DNA of 32,622 nt from DRVP01 sp964604045 (GTDB lineage Archaea > Thermoproteota > Bathyarchaeia > Bathyarchaeales > Bathycorpusculaceae). Below the pieces are notes generated by a model, which saw only the letters and a program-made list of their open reading frames with translations, was not told the origin of the DNA and did no database searches. The DNA lies in assembly GCA_964604045.1 (NCBI GenBank), contig CAZRXM010000006.1, positions 1 through 32,622 of the forward strand, read 5' to 3'. A program made the position numbers and the translations under genes. Positions 24,059 to 31,510 of the stretch are shown piece after piece (position 1 is the first letter of the stretch; every line of letters starts with the position of its first letter).

Positions 24059-24685
24059 ATGCCCCGCATTAAAAGACTCTTGGAAAGAGTTTCAAAGGAG
24101 AAAGCTCCAGGTCCGGCTCCAACATTCTCTGTTCTACATGTATTGAAAACCCTTGAACTCATCGCTGAGAGACCTATAGGTCGTACAAAGCTTGCTGAGG
24201 AACTTAGAATAGGACAAGGTGCCACGCGGACAATAATCAACCGTCTGAAAGCTGCGGGTCTAATTTCAACGTCAAAAATTGGTTGCATCCTGACGGAGAG
24301 GGGACGTAAAGTTTTAGAGGAATACAAGAAGACGTTTTTGAAGAAAGCAGAAATCAAAGATTTCAAACTTGTGGACGCAAAATACAATTTTGCAGTTCTA
24401 GCAAAAAACTGCGGGCATAAAATCAAGTCGGGAATGGAGCAACGTGATTCCGCTGTTAAAGTTGGAGCGAAGGGGACGGTGACGCTCGTCTACAAAGATG
24501 GTAGGCTTATGGTGCCATCGGTGGATATGGACTTTGTAAGCGATTTTCCTAAAACTGCTGAGTACATCATTAGAGTCTTCCAGCCCGAAGAGAATGATGT
24601 CATAATCATCAGCGGTGCAGATTCAACAGATCTGGCTGAGTACGGAGCTGCCGCTGCAGCATGGACCCTTTTTGACGATTGTTAA
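24059..24685 (+). CDS. Winged-helix protein, DUF4443 family
   Basis: 208 residues. Residues about 22-90 are a winged helix (VLHVLKTLELIAE, RTKLAEELRIGQGATRTIINRL, KAAGLISTSKIGCILTERG). The C-terminal part, with NCGHKIKSGMEQRDSAVKVGA, GATTLVYKDGRL-like TVTLVYKDGRLMVPS and a final DVIIISGADS, fits DUF4443 as I know it, a family of archaeal predicted regulators. CTTATAATTTA at 24021-24031 is a plausible TATA box. It converges with the GPN GTPase gene, eight bases apart. Confidence 0.82.
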   Translation: MPRIKRLLERVSKEKAPGPAPTFSVLHVLKTLELIAERPIGRTKLAEELRIGQGATRTIINRLKAAGLISTSKIGCILTERGRKVLEEYKKTFLKKAEIKDFKLVDAKYNFAVLAKNCGHKIKSGMEQRDSAVKVGAKGTVTLVYKDGRLMVPSVDMDFVSDFPKTAEYIIRVFQPEENDVIIISGADSTDLAEYGAAAAAWTLFDDC

Positions 24686-24693
24686 AATTGCCG

Positions 24694-25455
24694 TCAATAT
24701 GTGTATTTATCTCCGCCTGCGAGTATTCGCTCCAAGGCCATGTTAAAGTTTACCATCCCTTCATTTGTTTTCGCTGAAACAGGTATTAGCAGAAAACGCA
24801 GGCCAAGCTGGTAAATGGCTTTCATCATGTTTCTGCTCAACAAACGTTTTGTCCCTTCAAGTTTTTGTTCAATTGAATGCTCCAAAGCCTTTGGATTCGC
24901 AGACCAGTCGACAATTTTGTTAACATCCTTTTCGGAGAGCATGTCGCATTTAGAGAGCACGTGCACTTGCGGCAGGAAAAAGCGGCTGTAAACAGCTGCG
25001 GAAAGGAAGAGGTTTGAAACATAGTTTAAAGGGTTTAACGAGAAAACAGCGTCAAAAAGGTAAACTATAGCTTTTGGCTCCTTTGTAAGTTCGTTTGCGA
25101 TGTATGGGCCGCAGGCTCTGAAGGCGAAAAGCTCCATTTGCCCTGGAGTATCCACCAAAACTATGTCAGACTTTAAGTCTTCAATTTCCTTAGAAAGGGT
25201 CTCCACCTCTTCCGCCAGCAAATCGGCAGCCATTATTAAGGCACCATTCGGCCCCAATCCATATTCTTCCATAATGTTTTCCACACTCACATAATCCCGG
25301 GCGTCGACATCCGGCGTGTAAGGTAAGTTTAAAGCACCCGGGTCCAAGTTTACTATCGAAACATCTTGCTTTGACATTCTTAGCCATTCGCTGAAAGCCG
25401 CTGTGAGTGTCGATTTTCCAGATCCAGCTGTTCCGATAATAAACACAATAAACAT
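24694..25455 (-). CDS. GPN-loop GTPase
   Basis: A 253-residue GTPase of the GPN/XAB1 family, which in eukaryotes helps assemble and import RNA polymerase II; the archaeal role is unknown. Seen: P-loop GTAGSGKS at 8-15, LDPGALNLPYTPDVDARD near 38-54, the signature GPN at 68-70, DTPGQMELF at 102-110 and SKCDML as the base-recognition loop. ATG 25455 has GGTGGT just upstream; a longer frame to 25527 starts in poorly conserved sequence. The upstream gene on the same strand ends one base before that longer frame. Confidence 0.92.
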   Translation of the reverse strand: MFIVFIIGTAGSGKSTLTAAFSEWLRMSKQDVSIVNLDPGALNLPYTPDVDARDYVSVENIMEEYGLGPNGALIMAADLLAEEVETLSKEIEDLKSDIVLVDTPGQMELFAFRACGPYIANELTKEPKAIVYLFDAVFSLNPLNYVSNLFLSAAVYSRFFLPQVHVLSKCDMLSEKDVNKIVDWSANPKALEHSIEQKLEGTKRLLSRNMMKAIYQLGLRFLLIPVSAKTNEGMVNFNMALERILAGGDKYTY

Positions 25456-25527
25456 TATCCACCACCCACGATAAATTTTGTGTATAGACTGCAAACAACC
25501 GGATGGTAAAAGCTTTTCCTTTAACAC

Positions 25528-26652
25528 CTAAACTTTGGGAAGTCCCGACTCACCAGCCACAATATGCTCACGGGACATTGCTAAGAGGGCTATACCCACA
25601 GAGGTTAGGGCCACTGTCGTTATGATAAGAGCTACAAAGAACCCGGACATTACTGTTAATACCACTATCTGGCTGTCTGCCCCTGCATATCCATCATCGC
25701 CAGACCAGCTTGCCCGAAAATAGAAGACTCCGGCCCCCTGTGCATTCCACTCGTAATAAAACTTTCCATTTAAATCTGTACTCACAATAGCTAATACGTT
25801 CCAGGAGGAGCCTCCCGTTTTGAAATAAATCGTTATTGATTTGTTCGTAATTTCCGGTGAAAGTTGTCCATACAGCGTGATGACGCTTCCTTCTATGACG
25901 AAGTTTGACGATGCTTTTAAGGAGATTGCTGAGGGTTGTAAGACACTATAGCTTGCAGACACTTGACCAGGAGCCCATTCCTCACATTCCTCGAGCGGAA
26001 TTACTTTACATGAAGCTTGCCTCAAACTTTCTGGGCATTCACCCACTCTCCAGCCTGTCGTCCAGTTGTCTCCGGTGCATTCAGCTATGTAGTAGCGAAC
26101 ATTATTGTATGTTACGAAAGAAACCGGTGTTCTTGCGTGTTGGGGTGGGGTTGGAAGGTGCACACCAACATTCATGTGGGTTTCGTCTTCATAGTATAGA
26201 AGAACAACGTCCAGTCCACCTGCCTTCATTATCGAAGCTGCAATGTAACTGAATAGGTCGCAATCTCCAATATTTTCAACCATCGTCTCGACCGGATACT
26301 TGGCAGGCAATGTCACATTATACGGTATCTGATGCACCAACATTAGGACCCCATTCGCAAAATCCTCGGGGTTATCGTATATTTCCCAAAGCCGTTCCGC
26401 CACTGGTTGAAGAGGGTAGGGAGTTACAAAATTCGAAAAGTCTTGAATGGAGGCTTGTCTATGGGGCTTATCGCGGTAATATTCGTAAAGCGATTCGGGT
26501 ATAACGACGTTAAGCCGATATTTTTCTGAACCGTTGAAGCTCTTAAGTAGAAAGTAGGAGACAGAGTAAGAGCTTGACGGAAAACATGGTGAAATGCTCG
26601 ATACAATAGCAATAAAAATTATCGTAAAAGTTGTCGTGTTCCTCCGCTTCAT
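25528..26652 (-). CDS. Exported transglutaminase-like protein with Ig-like domain and C-terminal membrane anchor
   Basis: 374 residues from the ATG at 26652. An N-terminal signal segment (KRRNTTTFTIIFIAIVSSIS) is followed by a region with the transglutaminase/cysteine-protease pattern: Cys in ENIGDCDLFSYIAASIMKAG, His in THMNVGVHL, and an acidic residue in YIAECTGDNW. A beta-rich domain of about 90 residues (ITLYGQLSPEITNKSITIYF ... FRASWSGDDGYAGADS) looks like a bacterial/archaeal Ig-like fold. One membrane helix (SGFFVALIITTVALTSVGIA) and a short tail end it. It probably faces outward, anchored in the membrane. The substrate is unknown. Upstream codons to 26697 are not needed. Confidence 0.75.
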   Translation of the reverse strand: MKRRNTTTFTIIFIAIVSSISPCFPSSSYSVSYFLLKSFNGSEKYRLNVVIPESLYEYYRDKPHRQASIQDFSNFVTPYPLQPVAERLWEIYDNPEDFANGVLMLVHQIPYNVTLPAKYPVETMVENIGDCDLFSYIAASIMKAGGLDVVLLYYEDETHMNVGVHLPTPPQHARTPVSFVTYNNVRYYIAECTGDNWTTGWRVGECPESLRQASCKVIPLEECEEWAPGQVSASYSVLQPSAISLKASSNFVIEGSVITLYGQLSPEITNKSITIYFKTGGSSWNVLAIVSTDLNGKFYYEWNAQGAGVFYFRASWSGDDGYAGADSQIVVLTVMSGFFVALIITTVALTSVGIALLAMSREHIVAGESGLPKV

Positions 26653-26807
26653 ATGTTCAAACTTGGTATTGCCGTTTATTGTCCTTGTGAAGCACAAATC
26701 ATTACTCCAAACAAATATTTTGAATTCGGTTGCTCCGGACCCGGATTTCCAATCATCAAAATCAGAGTCTAGCCTGCTCCCTCATCGCAACCAAATGGAA
26801 AATAGCA

Positions 26808-27626
26808 TCAAACTTTAAAAGTTTTAACTTTTCCGCCTTTCTCTTTTATCAACTCAGAAAGCTGCACTATGGCCTTTCCCAAGCGATCTTTCGCCACTTT
26901 CGAATCCTTCGCTGTAGTGGAGAAATGGATTTCAATGTGGGGTCTCTTCTCTTCTCCCTTTGGATGGGATTTTATGTAAACGTAGGGGTTATCGCGCATA
27001 GTAATATCAATAAGCGGAGCCAATGTGGACTCCATGATATCGTCCACGTATATGCTAGTTTCAAAGAACATTAAATCTCCAGTTTCCCTCTTAATTAGCT
27101 CAACCACAGAACTCTCAAAAATTGCCTCCATTTCTGCGGGAACACCAGGCAACGCAATTATGGTGGCGCCTTCTACCTCCAAACGCACACCAGGAGCTGT
27201 GCCCACAGGGTTTGGTAAAGGTTCTGCACCTTCGGGAAGCATTGCCATTTTAACTCGATGTAGAGTCAATTCAGTCGAGTCCAACCTACCGGCCTCGGCG
27301 TACTCCTGGTATTTTTCCTTAACCATCTGTAAGGCTTTGCTGTTAAGCACAAGATTACGGTTTAGGGCTTTTGCTATACCCTCCAGTGTCTTGTCGTCGA
27401 AAGTAGGCCCCAAACCACCAGTGGTTATTATGAAGCGAGGTTTACGCTCCAAAGCTTCGCGCACGGCACTGGCAATTTCATCAACATCATCACCTACAAC
27501 CGTTATCCTACGAACAGTTGCACCTAGGGATACTGCACGCTTAGCCAGCCATTGCGCATTAGTGTTTAACGTTTTCCCTATCAGAAGCTCGTTGCCAACA
27601 CAAATTATCTCAATCCACGTGTCCAT
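26808..27626 (-). CDS. CinA N-terminal-like molybdopterin-binding domain protein
   Basis: 272 residues of the MoCF/CinA-N family (COG1058). Seen: IICVGNELLIGKTLNTNAQW near 7-26, VVGDDVDEIASAV near 43-55, TTGGLGPTFDDKTLEGIAKA near 68-87 (the family signature), LPNPVGTAPGV near 136-146 and IALPGVPAEMEAIF near 156-169. The C-terminal amidohydrolase domain of bacterial CinA is missing, as usual in archaea, where such proteins are annotated as nicotinamide-nucleotide-amidase related; the real reaction is uncertain. The 155 bases between this gene's end and 26652 hold no gene. Confidence 0.88.
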   Translation of the reverse strand: MDTWIEIICVGNELLIGKTLNTNAQWLAKRAVSLGATVRRITVVGDDVDEIASAVREALERKPRFIITTGGLGPTFDDKTLEGIAKALNRNLVLNSKALQMVKEKYQEYAEAGRLDSTELTLHRVKMAMLPEGAEPLPNPVGTAPGVRLEVEGATIIALPGVPAEMEAIFESSVVELIKRETGDLMFFETSIYVDDIMESTLAPLIDITMRDNPYVYIKSHPKGEEKRPHIEIHFSTTAKDSKVAKDRLGKAIVQLSELIKEKGGKVKTFKV

Positions 27627-27715
27627 TTTCCATATTCCCCTCTATCGTTTATGGTATACAACAAATAAGAATCCTTTTATGCTTTACACCGCATTCTCGA
27701 AGGCTTCGGATCGCA

Positions 27716-27919
27716 TTACTTTTTCTTGCTGCTGAGCCACCATTTTAGGTACTCTTTTCTCCGTCTTTCTTTTTCATCGTCCTCGACTGAAGTCCTCAGT
27801 TTTTCCCTCAGTTCAATAAGTTCTTGCTGAGTAACGGATAGACCGCAGCTTTGGCAAACATAATGCCTTGTAGCTGCAATGTAACGCATTTCTCCACCGC
27901 ATTCTGGGCAATAGGGCAT
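27716..27919 (-). CDS. Small Zn-ribbon protein
   Basis: 67 residues. A TFIIS-like zinc ribbon, MPYCPECGGEMRYIAATRHY followed by VCQSCGLSVT, leads into a charged helix (QELIELREKLRTSVEDDEKE, then RRRKEYLKWWLSSKKK). The open frame extends to 27997, but TTCTTATA near 27955-27962 lies inside the extension, so I place the start at the ATG at 27919. A start at 27940 (MGGKWIQM) is also possible. The gene is the fourth of a co-directional set after the two radical SAM genes. The basic tail suggests nucleic-acid contact (inference). Confidence 0.7.
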   Translation of the reverse strand: MPYCPECGGEMRYIAATRHYVCQSCGLSVTQQELIELREKLRTSVEDDEKERRRKEYLKWWLSSKKK

Positions 27920-28002
27920 TTGAATCCACTTTCCGCCCATAGGAAAAGACAAGGGTATAAGAAATAGCTTTCGATAAGTACGTGTTAGCTGTGTCACCTA
28001 TC

Positions 28003-29094
28003 TTATGTTATGAAATTGACTAAGCCAGCTTCTTTTGCTAGCCTAATGGCTCTTTCCATTTCTTCCCTTGTTAGCCTTCTCCGCAGCTCTGGAATCTCGT
28101 ATGCCCGCCATTCGGGTCTATACTGAAACATAACGTTCACTCTTGTCTCTCTACCAAGGTTCTCCGCTATCCAGTTCAGTATAGGCTTTGTACAGCATTC
28201 CAAATGTCCGGGCAGCACTAGAACACGTATAATGAGTTCTCCATACTTGTTCGCTGTTAAATGATTCTGTGTACAAACCTCCCAGTATTTTGGCGCTTCC
28301 GAAATTTTAACGGCGCAGTCACCAGGCCCATATTTAAAATCCAACAGATAAACGTCCACGAAACCAGCTAAAAGTTGAGCTGTCTCATAGCTATAATAAG
28401 TGTTTGAGTTCCAAACAACCGGTATGTTAACGTTAACAAACTTAAACGTTTCAAGCCAATGTCCAAGCCATGGTGTGGGGTCTCCACCAACAAGGTTCGC
28501 ATTCCTACATCCACTACGACGTAAAAGTTCAACCTCCCTCGCCAACTCTATGGGCTGATAGGCTGTGCCTTCTTCAATCCATTGAGATATCGTCCAGTTT
28601 TGGCAATGCTTACAACGCATCGTACAACCCATCGTGAAAATGGTTCCAGACGGAACAAGCTCCGGTTCCTCACCCATATGCTCAAAAATACTGGAAACTT
28701 TTATCGCCGAACCACATTTACAATACCCAAACTCACCCTTAAGCCTGTTAACACTACACCTTCTAACACAAAAATGGCATTTCTCTAGCATGCGTTTCGC
28801 AATTTCGATCTTCAAGTCAAGATAAGAACTCTTAGGGACAGGTAGGTCGTCTAGAATTTTTTGTTTTGTGTCTATATCCCTTTCTAGTTTGTAAAAGTCT
28901 TGTGTGAGTTCTTCGTGTTTTCGCCAAAGCTCCATTAGAGTGTCATCTTTTCCAAAGTCTGCTGGAAGTTTTTTGGCTATCTGAAACTTAGCTGGCTTAA
29001 TATCCTGCATGACTGCAAAATATCGGGACAAACTTTTCCTCACCAAATCATCATTCAGCACAGCCAAAGCGTCCGGCCGCAAAAATCTCCACAT
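28003..29094 (-). CDS. Radical SAM protein (PflA/COG1313-like)
   Basis: 363 residues from the ATG at 29094. The [4Fe-4S]-SAM motif CTMRCKHC is near residues 157-164. Before it comes a second cysteine cluster, CHFCVRRCSVNRLKGEFGYC near 106-125, the same kind of zinc or auxiliary-cluster prelude seen in the neighbouring AmrS gene. GGDPTPW and LLDFKYGPGD are further radical SAM barrel strands. The N-terminal 100 residues are helical and unlike the usual family start. ATG 29094 has GGTGAAA upstream; ATG 29106 is an alternative. It follows amrS after 12-24 bases and is probably co-transcribed. The substrate is unknown. Confidence 0.85.
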   Translation of the reverse strand: MWRFLRPDALAVLNDDLVRKSLSRYFAVMQDIKPAKFQIAKKLPADFGKDDTLMELWRKHEELTQDFYKLERDIDTKQKILDDLPVPKSSYLDLKIEIAKRMLEKCHFCVRRCSVNRLKGEFGYCKCGSAIKVSSIFEHMGEEPELVPSGTIFTMGCTMRCKHCQNWTISQWIEEGTAYQPIELAREVELLRRSGCRNANLVGGDPTPWLGHWLETFKFVNVNIPVVWNSNTYYSYETAQLLAGFVDVYLLDFKYGPGDCAVKISEAPKYWEVCTQNHLTANKYGELIIRVLVLPGHLECCTKPILNWIAENLGRETRVNVMFQYRPEWRAYEIPELRRRLTREEMERAIRLAKEAGLVNFIT

Positions 29095-29118
29095 GATTTT
29101 CACCATGGTTAAGGAACT

Positions 29119-30168
29119 CTAGAATAGTGCATATGGGTAGGCGCAACTGCTTGAATGAAGCGTTCCCCTTATTGGAATTTCACGCCCGCAAACTGGACAA
29201 CGCATGTCCTTTGTCAAATTCCAACGAGTGATCGCGAAACTAAACCGTTTAATTAAAAGCTCGTTGCAGCTTGGGCAGTAGGTGTTCTCAGCGGGGTGAC
29301 CGGGGACATTTCCTATGTAAACGAAGTTTAGGCCAACGCTCTTGGCTGCTGAATACGCTTTTTCTAGCGTCTGGATGGGTGTTGACGGGATATCAGTTAA
29401 CTTGTAATCAGGGTGAAAGCGAAGTAAATGGAAGGGTGTGTCTTCTCCAAGGTTTTCTTTAATCCAAGACGCAAGTTTTGTAATTTGGTCTATTGAGTCC
29501 CCTATTTTAGGTATTATAAGGTTTGTGATCTCTATGTGGATACCTTGGCGTTTCATTTCCTTCAAACATTCGAAAATGGGTTCAACAGAGGGAACCATTG
29601 AAAAAGTTTTATAGAACTCTGGGTCGCCGCCGCCTTTAAAGTCTACGGTGGCTGCGTCAAGATAGGGAGCAATAGTCTTAACAGCTTCAGGCGTCATGTA
29701 TCCATTTGTAACAAACGTGTTGAAAAAACCAACGTGGTGGGCAAGTCTGGCTGTTTCGTAAGCGTACTCAAAAAATATTGTGGGCTCCGTGTACGTGTAA
29801 CTTATTCCCTGACAGCCGTTTTCCTGGGCAGCCTTCACGACCTCCTCGGGTGGGAAATCTCTGCCCACTATCTTTTTTTCTTGGCTTATCACCCAATTGT
29901 CGCAGAATTGACAGCGGAAATTACATCCCACAGTCGCGATGGAAAGAACCGACGAGCCGGGATTAAAGTGTGAAAGTGGCTTCTTTTCTATTGGATCCAC
30001 ACAGGCAGAAATGGCTTTGCCGTAAACAAGTGTATAGAGAACCCCATTTTCGTTCTTTCTAACCAAGCAGAAACCAGTTCCACCATCGTTTATCGTGCAC
30101 CTCCGCCCACATAGGTTGCATCTAACCGCCCTATTTTCTAAACGTTCGTAGAGCACAGCTTCACGCAC
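29119..30168 (-). CDS. amrS: AmmeMemoRadiSam-type radical SAM enzyme
   Basis: 349 residues. An N-terminal cysteine group CNLCGRRCTINDGGTGFC (17-34) is followed by LVYGKAISACVDPIEKKPLS and the radical SAM cluster C82-x3-C86-x2-C89 (GCNFRCQFCDNWVISQ). This order is diagnostic of AmrS. GISYTYTEPTIFFEYAYE and TNGYMTPEAV are further family blocks. A C-terminal four-cysteine ribbon (YCPSCNELL, MRCPVCGREI) closes the protein. AmrS is named for genomic association with AMMECR1 and Memo proteins; neither is in this window. The start is GTG 30168, with GGAGGGA upstream inside the end of the regulator gene. Confidence 0.88.
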   Translation of the reverse strand: MREAVLYERLENRAVRCNLCGRRCTINDGGTGFCLVRKNENGVLYTLVYGKAISACVDPIEKKPLSHFNPGSSVLSIATVGCNFRCQFCDNWVISQEKKIVGRDFPPEEVVKAAQENGCQGISYTYTEPTIFFEYAYETARLAHHVGFFNTFVTNGYMTPEAVKTIAPYLDAATVDFKGGGDPEFYKTFSMVPSVEPIFECLKEMKRQGIHIEITNLIIPKIGDSIDQITKLASWIKENLGEDTPFHLLRFHPDYKLTDIPSTPIQTLEKAYSAAKSVGLNFVYIGNVPGHPAENTYCPSCNELLIKRFSFAITRWNLTKDMRCPVCGREIPIRGTLHSSSCAYPYALF

Positions 30169-30170
30169 GA

Positions 30171-30468
30171 CTATCCCTCCACGAAATGAAAGCCGTTGCC
30201 GTTGAAATCTATGCTTATCGCCCTTCTCGTAGCCCTAAACCCCTTTTTATGCCCGTCTGTTGTTATGAGACCAGCTTCTCGAAGCTTTTTTTAAATGGAA
30301 AGAAATAGTGGTTGCTGAAACATTTTCAGCCAGCACTTTCCGTATTTGATTGATAGTTTGGGCTTTGGGATACTTTTGGAGTAAGTATTGTAGTATTTTT
30401 GTCCTTGTTGGATCGCTTAGGGCCTCGCATATTTTGTGGCCGTTAGAATATTGTTCCACATTAACCAC
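30171..30468 (-). CDS. ArsR-type winged-helix regulator with a one-base frameshift
   Basis: The first frame (from ATG 30468) gives VEQYSNGHKICEALSDPTRT, KILQYLLQKYP and SATTISFHLKK, a good ArsR fold, and then runs off into unrelated residues ending at 30247. At the run of seven T on the plus strand (30286-30292, A7 on the coding strand) removing one base continues the domain perfectly: HLKKLREAGLITTDGHKKGF followed by RATRRAISIDFNGNGFHFVE and a TAG at 30173-30171, two bases before the amrS start. The completed protein would be about 98 residues. It may be a sequencing or assembly error, slippage during transcription, or early decay. It is the first gene of the amrS set. Confidence 0.75.
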
Positions 30469-30512
30469 TATTTTTATATCAAAATATTAAAACTTTTAAG
30501 CTTTCGCTCCAA

Positions 30513-31088
30513 TTACTGCCTAGAACTCGTAAACCTTATTTCGAAAACAAATGGTGCTGTGAAGGTTTTTATGTCCAATTCTACACCTAGCAGACCTTCT
30601 AGAAAGCCGGCCCATACTTCAGGTTCGCTGATGAACGGTGCTTTTATCATTAGATATTTATCCTTGATGAAGAAGTCTCCAAACCCTTGAACTCGTAAAC
30701 GTTTAAAGACCTCTTGCCACTTTTCTTGGTTTGACGTTTGGATGCCAAGAGTTGCCTCCATGGAAACTTTCGCTGCTTCGCCCATTTTTCGTCCCACTTC
30801 ACGCCACTTTTCCCTCGGGATATTGTGAATTAGAATATCTACAAGTTCTACGTTGAGGAAGGCTATTCGGCTTATTCCACAATAATATTCGCCTGGAAAA
30901 CGCCAATCATATATCATCATGCTTCTGTAAACGTCAAGCATTTTTGAGATAAGAGGCTTTATGCCCGGCTCTTTCCCCTCACTAATTAGCTTGTCAATAA
31001 ACTCCCGCTCTTCTTCATCTAGAATAACGGTTGTCCTCTTTGCTGAACCTTTTCTTCCGTTTAGAGTCCCGCCGTTTTTCTTTTGCAT
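30513..31088 (-). CDS. Uncharacterised archaeal protein with possible RHH-like N-terminus
   Basis: 191 residues from the ATG at 31088. The basic start (MQKKNGGTLNGRKGSAKRTT) and TVILDEEEREFIDKLISEGK then IKPLISKMLDVYRSM resemble a ribbon-helix-helix DNA-binding unit. The rest is an alpha/beta domain with no known motif: WREVGRKMGEAAKVSMEATL, GFGDFFIKDKYLMIKAPFIS, WAGFLEGLLGVELDI. I do not recognise a family. The start is set by the TATA box at 31111-31120, exactly 27 bases upstream, implying a leaderless mRNA. A regulator role is an inference from the N-terminus only. Confidence 0.7.
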   Translation of the reverse strand: MQKKNGGTLNGRKGSAKRTTVILDEEEREFIDKLISEGKEPGIKPLISKMLDVYRSMMIYDWRFPGEYYCGISRIAFLNVELVDILIHNIPREKWREVGRKMGEAAKVSMEATLGIQTSNQEKWQEVFKRLRVQGFGDFFIKDKYLMIKAPFISEPEVWAGFLEGLLGVELDIKTFTAPFVFEIRFTSSRQ

Positions 31089-31110
31089 AATCTGTATATC
31101 TTTTAGCATA

Positions 31111-31120
31111 CTTTATATGC
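31111..31120 (-). promoter_or_regulatory. TATA box for the gene starting at 31088
   Basis: GCATATAAAG on the minus strand, centred 27 bases before the ATG at 31088. Spacing and sequence are close to the archaeal consensus. Confidence 0.55.
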
Positions 31121-31183
31121 TTTGCTCCATCATATACGTGAAACCTCAACGTTTTTAACCTTCTAAGTACTTCTAAGATTTTG

Positions 31184-31235
31184 CCGATGAAGAACCAAAC
31201 GGCTGAAGTCTGATGATGCCCCCTGGGGTATCTGA
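31184..31235 (+). ncRNA. Candidate C/D-box guide RNA
   Basis: Four box-like elements are in correct order and spacing between two genes: C-like CCGATGA (31184-31190), 12-nt spacer, D' CTGA (31203-31206), 4 nt, C' TGATGA (31211-31216), 15-nt spacer, D CTGA (31232-31235). GCC and GGC at the ends could form a short closing stem. The C box departs from RUGAUGA at its first two bases, and the second spacer contains an inverted CCCCTGGGG, odd for a guide. No target was identified. Confidence 0.3.
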
Positions 31236-31244
31236 GGCCCTTTC

Positions 31245-31463
31245 TCAGACCACTTTCTTTCTGATTAAGAAAGCAAGAAGCACTAAACCTATCATGAACA
31301 ATGAAAATCCAAGGACCATTGAAAGAGCATAATCGAAATCAAACCACCTCCATAAAAACAAGACGAAGTAGGTTGGCCCTACAAAGATCAGCATTACAGT
31401 GAATAAGGTGAGAAAGGTTCTCAAGAATTTTGAGTTCAATAGGCTATCTCCTTTTCTATCCAT
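31245..31463 (-). CDS. Small two-span membrane protein
   Basis: 72 residues with two hydrophobic helices, about 14-37 (FLRTFLTLFTVMLIFVGPTY) and 43-66 (DYALSMVLGFSLFMIGLVLL), a Trp/Asp-rich turn (FLWRWFDFDY) and a basic end IRKKVV. The N-terminus MDRKGDSLLNSK is polar. No family is recognised. The stop codon lies within a 6-bp hairpin (TCTGAG/CTCAGA, 31230-31248), which may stabilise the transcript end. It lies 47 bases downstream of the PAC2 gene on the same strand. Confidence 0.6.
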   Translation of the reverse strand: MDRKGDSLLNSKFLRTFLTLFTVMLIFVGPTYFVLFLWRWFDFDYALSMVLGFSLFMIGLVLLAFLIRKKVV

Positions 31464-31510
31464 GTTTTAAGCCTTCCATTCGCGTTTTTACACATAAGTT
31501 CATGCTTTAC

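Noticed and set aside
27025..27735. A 236-codon open frame on the plus strand
   Set aside because: It lies opposite the CinA-N-like gene, whose motifs are clear; the plus frame has Ser/Pro-rich, unfamiliar residues and is a shadow.
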